This document shows, one piece after another, positions 15,169-26,834 of a DNA stretch of 64,000 bases (the stretch's first letter is position 1; the number at the start of each line of letters is the position of its first letter). The notes below the pieces were generated by a model, which saw only the letters and a list, made by a program, of their open reading frames with translations, searched no databases and was not told the DNA's origin. Source of the stretch: Lethocerus indicus (Eukaryota; Arthropoda; Insecta; Hemiptera; Belostomatidae). The stretch spans positions 6,564,034 to 6,628,033 of the forward strand of contig JACDQD010000006.1 in the NCBI GenBank assembly GCA_019843655.1. Direction: 5' to 3'. The translations under genes and the position numbers were made by a program.

Positions 15169-15545
15169 TCAGTCATTCGTGTTAGCGCCGTCAATTGCGC
15201 AAGACGAATTTGGATGTGCGCAATCATTTTTTCCATCCCGATTGAAAACCATAGCGGCGAAGTGGGAAAACCACGGGCCAAACAAATGGGCCGTGTTTGT
15301 TTCCCCCCAGTGTGAATAGTGCCGGTGGAGGGGTGGTTCGGGGGTGGGGGGAGTCGGCACCGCAGCCGGCTACTTCACTTCGGCGGACCGCCGGCACGCC
15401 AACCCAGTCTCCCACAGACGCTCGACACGCAACCCACCCGCCAACTATTCTTCTTCTTCTTATTATTATTATCCGTCGTCCTCCTTCTTCTACCCAACAC
15501 ACACACAGAGTCCCCCCCCAGCTGTGATCTCCCCGGAATAAGTCG
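15169..15545 (+). promoter_or_regulatory. 5' flank and 5' UTR of the CD36-family gene
   Basis: This GC-rich stretch precedes the start codon at 15,546 and is the likely promoter and 5' UTR. It includes a pyrimidine-rich (TTC)n/(TTA)n tract at about 15,449-15,495 and a CA/C-rich run just after. An in-frame stop TGA at 15,525-15,527 shows that translation cannot start further upstream on this exon. I see no clear TATA box, and the transcription start cannot be placed from sequence alone. Several open frames overlap this region on both strands; they are by-products of its GC-rich composition. Confidence 0.5.
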
Positions 15546-15777
15546 ATGCGAGGTTTCGTCGAGATGTTGGGCCGGCGGCGGCCCAGCTACAGCGCGGTGC
15601 GCCAGTCCGACCAGCCGGAGGCGGCCGCCGCCCCCAACGCCCCCGGCGCCGCCCCCGCCACCGCCCCGCCTTCCGTATACAGTTCAACTACGGAGCCCAG
15701 CCTCAGGAGGCCGACAGCCGCCCTCTTGGACGGCGTCTTCAAGGGGAAATTCCAATCGAACGCCTCCAGAAGAAAAT
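15546..15777 (+). CDS. CD36-family gene, exon 1 (N-terminal cytoplasmic tail)
   Basis: Encodes residues 1-77 plus one base of codon 78. The start is the first ATG after an in-frame stop at 15,525. The tail is rich in Ala and Pro (about residues 20-45) and ends in basic residues (ASRRK) just before the membrane helix, fitting the positive-inside rule. Donor: AAAT|GTAAAT. The open frame runs on past the donor, but joining at phase 1 to exon 2 gives TGG (Trp) and the membrane helix. Confidence 0.9.
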
Positions 15778-16666
15778 GTAAATACATTTTTTTTTCTTTC
15801 GTAACGCGATAATATTTCGGCGCCAATGTTGTGTCTCTTAATATTGCTCCCAACCTAAAAAAGAACCTTTGCGGTAATTATCCTTATTTATTCGTATATC
15901 CGTGATTCTTTAGGTTTCGGGTTAGTTAGTTAGCAAAAGATGTAGTTATTTATTATAGCTCAGAAATATTATAACAACAGTCTTATATTACTCTCACCTG
16001 GCAAAAGAAATAGTGCCACTATATTTTGCATGGCATTTCTCGAAACAGGAATTATGTCCTTCAACGGTGCTAATGAAAACCCCGAAGGATATAATGGGCG
16101 CCTCCTCAGATACCACTATATGTGTTAATGATGTCTGTAAAAATAATTTTATTTCAAAATTTCGCGTTTTATCCAAGGAATTTGCCTACGAAAACGAAAT
16201 ATATTATAATTATTTAATTTTTATCGCCTTCATTTTAGAACATTTTTGTTCCAAGAGATTAAAGCAAAGAAATCAGTAAAATTGTTCATAGAAAAGATTC
16301 GTTGTCGAAGATTCAAACATAGTTCTTCTCTATTCATACTCCACTGGGCGTTACATTTGGACCGATGCAAACAAATAAAATTTGTTTCCAGAAATAATTC
16401 GATAAATATTTTTCCTAGAGTTTATTGTTTATTTCACAAGTATGATTTATCGACTGCAGCGTTATGAAATGCGACTCGAATGTCAATTTTTAAAAAATGA
16501 GAAAGAACGTTAAACGTGTGCGCGCTTGCGAAACTCAAATTGCACCGCGAAAGGTTATACACTCGTCTGGCTCTGAACGATTAGGAAAGTCCATGGAATT
16601 ATTGTGCACTCGGTGGGGTTTTCTGTGATTTTCATGTTTGGGGTATTAAAAATAAGGAGATGAAAT

Positions 16667-16706
<40 letters not shown>

Positions 16707-19700
16707 GATTTTCAGGGATAAGTAGTTGGTTTCTGTATGGACGACCTGATGTGGGCGGTTGCGACACTGCTATACTTCAGTGCGAATCGACCGTTAAAAC
16801 GCGACCCCGCACCAACCATTGCGAAACTTGTTTACATCGGACAGTTTTTTCCATAGCTTTCTTTCAAGACAATTCGTCTTTATTTCGTACAAATATGTAC
16901 AAGATACCAATCTTTTTCTTCATGCACTATAGTTAGTAGTACCTATCAATGCTAAAGTACTAGAAGTACCCCTTTTTATGTTTAATATATATTCCGGTTC
17001 CCAGGTCTTTGTGTAGTACCTGCAGTTTCGGTACAATGGCCTATCTAAAATATGTACATAAATTGTACACTTTTCGAAGACAGTGGATTTAATTCATAAT
17101 ACAGTTTCAGCAGCGATAGATTAATTGTTTGATAATCCGACCTTGTGAATTATTGTAAATTAATTAGGAATTGAACGGTTGATTTCAAACTGGAATATTG
17201 GTCATCGGCGTCTTCGCGCCTCCTTGAACTTTACACTGCAAACAGGAAGTGCTTCAGTTGTGGCCTCACAATCGGTGAAATGGAAATTCCTGTTGTCCGA
17301 GTCTTGTGAAATGTTATTCAGGTCCCCCCCACATAGAAATAAAATGCCCCATTAGCGTCCGGCACGGTAGCGGCCTCCTAATGGCGTTAATCTGCCGAGG
17401 AGAATCTCCGGGGCTTTCGAATTTTCGAATTCGGAAAAACCGCGACTTCGAAAGCTTCGTTGCACAAAACGGATAAATAAATACAATCTTGTGTCAAACC
17501 CGAAGCTTGCCGATTTGCGCCAAGGATATTGGTGGCCATCGTTAAACCATAGTCCGTACAAATATTGTACAGCTCGTTAAATGCGTTTAATGTTTCAACT
17601 TCTTGTATTGAACACACTTCGAATATAATCTTAAAGTCAACCGGCCATTACTACGCTAAAAAAATAATTTTTTAAATGTTTGTTTTATGAATTACACCAT
17701 TGTAGCCACCCGGTATGGCGTCCGCGTACACGCTCAGACAATAGAACCCCATTATATTCTAGACGCGGAAGTGACCTCCAATGCTTGTGTAAATACTTTG
17801 CTTAATTTCTGAACACTTTCCCAAAGGCAAGGAAAAATGGTTTCAGGCATCCTCTACAAAATATCAACAAAATTCATAACTTTACCGTCGAAAATATTAA
17901 TTAAAATAACCGACGCACCCTACTGTGTCTACTATGTCAGAGCTTAAAGTCCAGTTTGTCCGCGACCTTGCCATACAAAATTACAACAAATTACACCCGA
18001 ATCATCCTAATCAAATGGTCCAAACCCTAGTATCTTCCGACATCTCAGATATTTCTTGAGGGTCAGTTATATAACTCTGACAGATTTTCTATAAACAAAT
18101 ATGTATAAAAATTAGCAAAAAAATGTTAAATTTTGATCTACATTAACATTAAATTAGCAGCCGTCGAATGTATACTTACAGATGTAATACTCGTAATCTA
18201 TTGTTGCTCAATAGAAATCCGTAAGTGTTGAAATAATTAAAATTTCCTTGTTACATAAATGTCAAAATTTCGTCTTTTTTACATAATTCGTCACGCTCCG
18301 TAAATAATTTCTAAGAATTAACTCTATAATTACACGATTCGGTAACTTTACCACGGACCGGTAACTTTAATATAACGCAGAAGAAAACGAGTAATAATTC
18401 TTTTTTATATCTTCTTCTCGCGACAAAACCGAATGTTGAAGGCAATCAATTACCCTCATATATTTATAGACGTGCGCACTATAGTTAATAATTGTGAGAA
18501 GAACTAGTGTAAATAATAAGACAATCGGTTTTTAGCAGGCTCACGCCATCAACCACCGCCCGGAATTACGATGTCATAGCGGGCATATAATTATCGTGTC
18601 GAATGACGCAATTTACGAACGAGATAACGCCAGATAAGGGAGTTATCAGTCCCGGCAGTGATAGCAGATTATTCCCGGTAATGTTTTTATGACACCTGTT
18701 GTCGACAGGATCGGCGAGGACGGACCATTTTATAAAATAAAACTCTTATCGTTTCCAGGATGAGAAAATCATTTTCTCATCTTCTGACGCGAAACGCCAA
18801 TGGAATTATAAAATCGAATCACCCATCTCATCTCGCGTGTTTGATAAATCATCAGTTATTTCCCGTTGTCATTTTTATGATATCGATCGTTTTATATTGG
18901 AGTAATTATTTACATTTTTTTAATTTAAATTTTATCTTATAGCGTTAATAATTCTGTTGGTATACAAAATCATGAAATCGCCATCCCTTTATTAGCCATG
19001 ACAGTTGAAAATGTGCGTGTGATAGTGAATCTAATACGTACTCGTTAAATCTTAAAATTCTTAGCAATATTCTAACCTCAAAGTTTCGAGACATGTAGAC
19101 CAAATAATGGTAATCATACATTGTTTAAAATGTTATATTTTAAGTCTTTTACAATGTGTTTTATTGCATTTTACATTGTCAATCCTGTTATTATTCTTAT
19201 TGTGTATTGAGGAATGCAAAGTAATGTCAAACGAATTAAAACACCTTATTGCGTGTGAATAAACGATTTTTTTTCAGATTTCTCGACATTTTTTGTAATC
19301 TTACGTAGTAACTAATTGGCTAATGGTCTCTATAATTATACGATTGAGTTAACGCGAGTATAATGATAGGACATACATAATAATTACAGTAAACTGCTTT
19401 TCTTAGAGATTCTTAGACTATCAGTCTTTTTATATAAGTCTAACTGCAGCAACTAACATAATAACAAATCAACTTTACCTGGTCACTGAATTATTAATTA
19501 CAACTAAAAAATATTCACTTAACACGTTAAGAAGTTTATTATGAAACAATTTAGTGGATGTTTATTACTTAGATAAAAAAATACTCTTCATCTTCACTTA
19601 TCTATATTTCAGTTTTTAGACCAGATACGTACACAATAAATAATTAAGAGAATGTTATACCTTTTTTTTATAGTAATGAGAATAACATTTGTTTTTATCT

Positions 19701-22700
19701 ATCGGTAATTAGCTGTGTTTTCTAGAATCATTGTTCTGGCTTAAAGGGATACAACATTGTTTGTCTTTACTTAACGAGGAGTGGAATGTTATTAGGTTGA
19801 TATTTTCTTTTTCCGATGCCACAGTTTTTCTGTTGCCAATTACGAGAGGCCGTTTGTCCCTTCGGAACCTCCTTTCATTTCCCGGTTTTGCCAGCTCAAC
19901 TCGTAATAATTCCAAATTCCCAGCAAGTAACGAACCAATGATCGAGTCATTATTGTCGCCAAAGCGATTCTTGCGTCAGCCACTTTGACTGAATTCCTAA
20001 TCTAGACCGGTTTTGGAAATTCTCGTATTCGAGAAATACGGTGGACCGTATGACAATGAAGCAACCTGTCATTGCCCTATCGCAGGTACAATTACTGTAG
20101 TCGCAAAATAGTGAGCAAAGTGAAAGTAGCATTGGAAACTGAATATATTAATAGATAAATAAATATTCATTATTAAATCTTTATATGTACATAAGTAACG
20201 AATTAATAAAAATACGCTCTGTTTTCTTCTGAACTCGAACGCACGAATCCGGGAAGTGAAATCGCACAATGTGTGAGGCCGTCTGTCTTTTATTTGTCCT
20301 CTGGGACAGGTTCCCTGAATTATCTACCTGAAGACGCCCATAAGAAGATGAGCTTACTGCGGAATGCTCAGCTGCGAAAAAAACATGCGGGAAGCCTCCT
20401 TCCGCGTTCAATATCGCACAAGGTCGAAACGGATCCACGGGCTCCGTGTCCTCATTTCGCAGTCGGTGGTGTGGGATTTTTCAAGAACGGTAACTCGTGG
20501 AATTTGGTCAGCATTTCATCCGGACCGCAAGTGAAATTTGATTGGCCACGAATAACTTTAGATACCCAACTAACTGCAAAAATACTACACTCCCAGAGGT
20601 TAAGGGTCTTCCCTTAAAGATATTAACAGAATTAAGAAAGTGTATATGAAATACATTATAATCAGTGACTGTATTTGTAACTTATTGAAGCCATTTAAAT
20701 TATTTCGGATGAAATATTAACGTAAAAACTAAAATTAAACAAATTAGGTTGTAATTAGCAGATGTTATGGACAGGAATTTTTGTATCAAATTTAAATGCA
20801 TATTCGGATTGAAAAATAAGGTTAGCGGTCGTCATCCTGAAGATTTAACCTAACTAAAAGTAAAAAATAGAGAATAAAGAATTATTATTAAGTGCAATTT
20901 TATACGTGAGACGAAATTTCGACTCCATGACTCCAATTCCATTGGAGCCTACCGGCTTTCAGCCTATAGCTGTATACCGAGGGTTCGGAGGTAGTAGATG
21001 TTTCTCTTTAGAAGTTTCTTTTTCTCTTTGTTTTAAATAGAAAATATTTGGGCATCGCTCGAAAGTTGGGGGAAGTCCTTTCGGTCTCGGACAAAGGCCG
21101 CGTGAGATTTATTTCGGTGTGGCGCGGGTCAGCTTTCACTGGCACTAACGACTCCTATGAGGTGGTCCGTTCGTGTTCTCTCTGAGTCACCGTGGGACTC
21201 GCCTCGCCTTCACACATCTTTCAGCCGGGCTTTCGCCGCGCCCTTCGAATATTCGGTCAATGATTTTTCAATGAAATTATCGAGTCTGTGTTCAATTTAA
21301 GACGGTTGGACTCTGCAAAAAAAGAAAATGTCGAGCTCGACGAGGTCGAAGCGACAACTTGTGAACGGCGACCGACGCTGGAGCCTGCAAACAAAACGTG
21401 TTCTCATCATAATTTACTTGATTTAACTACTAGTTTTACCGTTAGTTAAACTGTACATGTTAATTTTCTACTGGTAATCGCGTCATCATGAACAATCATT
21501 TACCCATTCGGTTTCCCAACTTGTTAGGGGCAAATTAATTAGGAGATTGAAAACAAATATTTCCACAAAAAATAAACGACATAGCCCGGAAGCTACCTTT
21601 CGCTTCCTGTGAGTAACTGCATAAGATATTCATTTAATCTAAGGACGTGTACATAAAATTTACATTGAGCATTTTAATGAGATGTAATTCTAACATACCG
21701 GTAACAAATATTCATATGCTCGAATATTAACGTGATATAATTTGGAAATAAATATCGTTTTAACTCAATTTTTCGTACCCTGTTATCATCTCAGGCCCTT
21801 CTTATTAGGCCTAATTCAATTTCATTAGTGGAATAAAGCGTAGAGTGTAAATTTTGGCGTGATAGTGACCTCTATCGCGGATTTTGTAAAGGCTAAATTG
21901 GCGAAAACCTTGTCATTAATGACCTCCCGTCTCCTTTTTCTCGGTCGGCCGTTCGGATTTTCGGCCGACCATTATCCAATCAAATAATAAACCCGTGTAT
22001 TATTAAAAGTGCGAAACGACTATTGGATAGCGGCCAACGTCCTTAACATTTAAAACTGCAATAACAACTTCTAAAATTGTAGATTATCTGAAGAGTAAGA
22101 AGGTATTGTAGGTTGTAAAACGGCCTACTACACTTTGTTTTGATTGCCGTTGCTCGTTGCGTATTGTCCCGCATTTCCCAGCCCCGGAAAAACGACTGAA
22201 TTTTGTAATTTTCATAAGATTATTGTTTGTTGAAATATTTGCAAGAAAAGCCAAGTTCTTTCCAAGGAGTTTCAAAACAAACTATCAGTTCGCGCATTGG
22301 ATGCGGGCATTTTTAACAAACATACGCTAAATGGAAAACTCAACATATATGCGCAAGGGATTTTGAGAAAAACTTTGACCAAACGATCTCAAATAACGGG
22401 ATGGAAATCTGTTGAAGGAAACTCGACTGAATTTTCTGAAAAAAAACGAGGAAAACTCGAAGGAAGAACGGTCACAATTTTTCATTAGTAGTAGCAGAGT
22501 GAGTTTATTTGTTAATAATAAAAAAAGGAAGGTATGGGATAAATAAGACTAATCCTGATCATAAGTAAGTTATTTAATAAATTTAGTGGACCGCTGTTGT
22601 CCCGTTTTGTAGGTAATTGTGTGTGTTTACACGGGAGCCGTTAACACCCAATTACGGATGAGCGATGGGACGTTTTTATGCCGTTCATATACTTTGGGCC

Positions 22701-25700
22701 GAGCCGAAACCGGACCCGGTTATTAGGACGGGAGTTAAGATCCGAACGGACCGAATAATCTGATGGTGTATCGAGGATGAAGTGAGGCGTCTCCTAATGG
22801 GTTTAGGCTACCTACCTTGGAGGAAAGGTGACAGGGAACGTCCTGGGGATGAACAAAATCGAAAGTTGTTGAGGCCGTTAGCGTTGGCCGTTATGTAATT
22901 GGCCGGCAGAGGGCACTTTTACTTTCTCCGCCTTCCGTCTCCTCCTCTCGTTCCGCCTCTTCCTAGGACGAACCCCAACAGCGAACACCGACAGCGCCCA
23001 GTTTACGAGCCACTTCGGGCCACATAATGGAGCCCATGCTCAACACTAAAAAGGCAGTTATCATCCCCCACAACGCCCACAAGTCGAACCCGATCTAGGA
23101 AACCCTAATAGGAAAAGATTCGACCTACGACTTCGTGCAACACGGATAGCCACTTAGGAGTCGTATTCATCGTGAGTGATTGGATAATTTTTCGATCTCC
23201 AGTTACTCGATTATCCTCAAAGTACTGGCGATGGAGTATCCTGTAAACACTGGTCACGGCAATTTCTTTTATTCATCCCATTAAGTTTGGCCTCGTAATA
23301 CCTCGTAATAGTGATTCATACAGTCACTGAGGACCAGTGCCCTGCGCCACGGAAGACGGCGAGAGGTCGAAACCGGTCTAGCTGAAAACCAAAAATTCGT
23401 GTCGGTACAGAATCAGTGAAGATAAATTATAAAAAACCAGGATGCCTTACATGGCCTCGTATATAAAATACCTATTTTGATGATAATTTTTAAAGTTTAA
23501 TATACCTGTTGGTGTCTGCGAGGGGTCGGAATACTGTAGGTTCGCGGTGTTTCGGCTGCTCGCCATCTTCAGTAACGGTGTTAGTCACTGTCGCAGAGTG
23601 ACGCCATATTTGCCCCGATAATCCTATTAAAGGATCTCACCCGCCCAACCATCATCCCCCCCCCCATCATATCCGACAATCTGACACACACTTAAGCGGA
23701 TTAACAAACTCCAACCCAAATAAGACAAACATAATTCCCAATGTAATAATGTTCAACTGACGAACACTACAGTATATGTGAAAGTAACAGTGCAGTGAGG
23801 ATGCCCGAAAAACACCCAAAGTGCCAACAGTGACTAACACCGCTACTGAAGATGGCGAGCAGCCGAAACCGGTCTAGCAAAAGACCAAACCAGCGAGAGG
23901 AGACAGAAACACCACGAACCAACGATAATTTTTAAACGTCATTTGATTTTTTACCGCCTAAAGATCCAATGTTAAATTACTGGAACAATCGAATGGCAAG
24001 AGATATACGGTTTCACGGAGAGTGCGTGCATAAATTATTCGTTCGGTTAATTCTCATGCGTGTAATTATACACACACACACACCCACCATATATATCGTT
24101 TATTCCGGTTCATTGCTAAATACCTTGCCGCCACTGTACTAGTCCGCAGGCTTTTCCAATCGCTGGGCCGTAAATTCGCTGAATGGGACATATGTGCTGG
24201 ACAGCCAACAGCCGATCTCTTAATAGGGCCGCTTTCCGCTTGTGATTTTTACGGTTTACATAACTGAACGAACGGCACTTGGTCTGGGCGCAGAGAAGGT
24301 TCTAGAAGGAATGCCGCGCGGAACCTGTGTCACAACTTTCCGCCCGAGTCATATGCTGGATATGCGCTAAATGCTTGCCAGTTAATAGCGGTAAACGTTC
24401 GCCAGTTTCTGTGCACGCTGCGTTTATCTCGGAATCAGGATTTCTACAACATTCTGTTTTCTTCGAAGACGACGACGGAGGAATAATTTTGCTTAATTAT
24501 CTTATATCTCACTATCTTTCTTCGTGCTAGTGTCCTGGAGGTTCATTTTCTTTTGAAGCTCAATGTAAAAACCATCATTAAATCGGTTTTAAGAAACAAT
24601 AAATAGAAAGTTTTTCTTACTTCATTCTCTCGTCTGGTTCGCATCAGTAAAAGTTTTTTAGTTTTTTTGCAAAAGGCTTTTTTGCAATAGTCTTTGATCT
24701 TGTTAAAATATTTATTTACGGGAATTTACGGTTAAATTACTTATATACATAATATTTATGTAGACATAAAAATGATACTCAACGGAAAATGTCCAAAGCA
24801 ATCCTACATACAATGGGGCCAACTTTTTCCGCGTTTTGTGGGTTTTTTTCTAATAGTACTTGCGTTTCAATTCCAAGAACTAGCGCTAGTGTCTTAATTT
24901 TCGAGCGTGACTCGGTGACAATATTGCCAGTATTTTCTAGAAACTTGTGATGTAACGACTTCCTGTTGTCGAGTTCAGGAACAACGCCAACTTTTACTTC
25001 ATCCACACTTTTTTGTTCGCATCCGACCAAAGTTAATTTTTATACCCACATTTGCATTAACTACATGATACCGGTGTTATCGTGGTCCCAATACAGAACT
25101 TTCTTTTTGCTACATTTCATTATTTCTTATTCCTTTCTTCAATTAATATTACTGATAACTAAAATTTGTACGAAATATTTAGGAACGGAATAAACAGCAA
25201 CAGGATGCAAAAGGATCGGATATCAGGTTAGAACCTTCCCACTTTCTGTTTACATTCGCGTGAAATTGACTAACGTTTTAGGAATCTTAGACGGGTGCAA
25301 CTTTTTACTTTCTACAGGAAATGTTTCCCTACGTGTAAACCGATCGTCCCAAATTGGAGACGGCAGCATTTACACAAACTGAGCAATCCAAAAAAATGAA
25401 ACTCGGCCTATCAATTTTTCTCGTCATAGATTGCAAAAAAAACCTCGAGTGAAATTCCATTTTCCGGACACTTTCAGGAACTGCGATCAGGAAAGTGGCC
25501 CGGTCTTGCCCGTGCACTTTTTAGTTTAGAAATCTTTTAACGGATTGGCCGGGGGCTGCTAGCTCTCCTGTTGCATAAGATAAAAACCGAGTGAAAGCTC
25601 AGTTTTCTGACGGCCGGAGAATCCTAAAAACTGCGAAGCTCGATGGAGTAAAAAGGTCGTCTACACCTCCAACATTCCCCTTCCAATATGAAAGCGGCAG

Positions 25701-26786
25701 TGACCCCGTTAGAGGAATATATCGAAAACTGGATTTCATGATTGCCGGCCCTCCGTAGATATTTTTATTTCAGCATTTTTTACTATTTAACTATGCATAA
25801 GTATACTGAATTTAAACATGTGTACTGTCTCCTCTCTCGTGTGTGGTCTGAGCGTACACAAGCGAAGAATTAGTGTTTCTAAACCCTATAATATAAATTA
25901 ATATAAATTGGGACCCAAAATCGTAGTGATTATCAATAGATATGCTGTTATTACAGTAATCACTTCTTATGTATTATTTAAATAATGAACCGAATTATCC
26001 TGTGAATTGAAAAATTATTGCAATATTTCAAAATATCAAGTTTTAGGAGGACTTCCAAAACAGCATATTAATAGGAATTATAAACAGGATGGAATTCCTG
26101 GTACTTCGAGTTGGCGTCCAGGTACATAAACGAATCGATCAAAAACAATATACCGGTGCAATGTCCGTCAGAATTTGAAAGTATACGCGAAGCGTCGGAA
26201 GCATATGTATAGGTTGATATTTTTGGTTTGGGGGAATGACGGCTTTCTTGGAACGGGGTTCTTTGTGGATTCTCCGAGGTGACTCGGATTTAAAAAGAAA
26301 CAATAAAAGCGGGAGAGACAAATCGTGACGGGGGGCAACGCCGGGTTTACGAGGATCGACGCCGTTACGAAATTGGAAAGGTTCCTAAAATGTTCGCTCG
26401 GTCGACCGAAACGACTCGTCTCGTTTTAAAATATCGTCAATTGTTCGTAAAACCGATTTTACACTCAACTATAAGAACTTTCAGCTTATTAACTTGAGCC
26501 TAATTGGTAAACAGAAAATGCACTTTCACTTTTCCTTTGAAAAGTAATGTCCAACATAAAATCTGGGCCTATTCAAACATTGGTTGTAAATTAAATTATA
26601 TTTCCAATAAAACTTTCGAAAATTATGTCCAAGTTCCTTTTAATAGTGTAACGTTCAAAATTTACAGCCCTGACAATGGAAACGATGAGGATTCCGAAAC
26701 GTCGGAAGCAGACAACACCCCGCTGTACTTTTAGAACTAATTCTTGTAAAATTTTTCTTTAAAATGTCTGATGCTCGTAAAATTCA

Positions 26787-26834
<48 letters not shown>

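Larger units (their letters stand above)
23482..23936. mobile_element. foldback mobile element with two inverted hammerhead-bearing arms
   Basis: A 13-base direct repeat, GATAATTTTTAAA, at 23,482-23,494 and 23,924-23,936 brackets an element of about 429 bases. The left part (about 23,505-23,600) is the reverse complement of the right part (about 23,819-23,923), except that the left arm lacks about 40 bases between GTGTTT and CGGCTG. The unique centre (about 23,613-23,817) contains a C-homopolymer and no reading frame. The left terminus, CCTGTTGGTGTCTGCGAGGG, matches the reverse complement of the right end of the element at 10.7 kb. The arms carry a partial (minus-strand) and an intact (plus-strand) hammerhead motif. 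Long variable target duplications, inverted terminal units and a hammerhead together resemble non-autonomous Penelope-like elements; that assignment is inference. Confidence 0.7.

Noticed and set aside
15319..15804. 161-codon open frame overlapping CD36-family exon 1
   Set aside because: Out of frame with the receptor. It is Pro/Arg/Leu-rich from GC-rich and (TTC)n DNA, whereas the other frame splices cleanly into the family's membrane helix.
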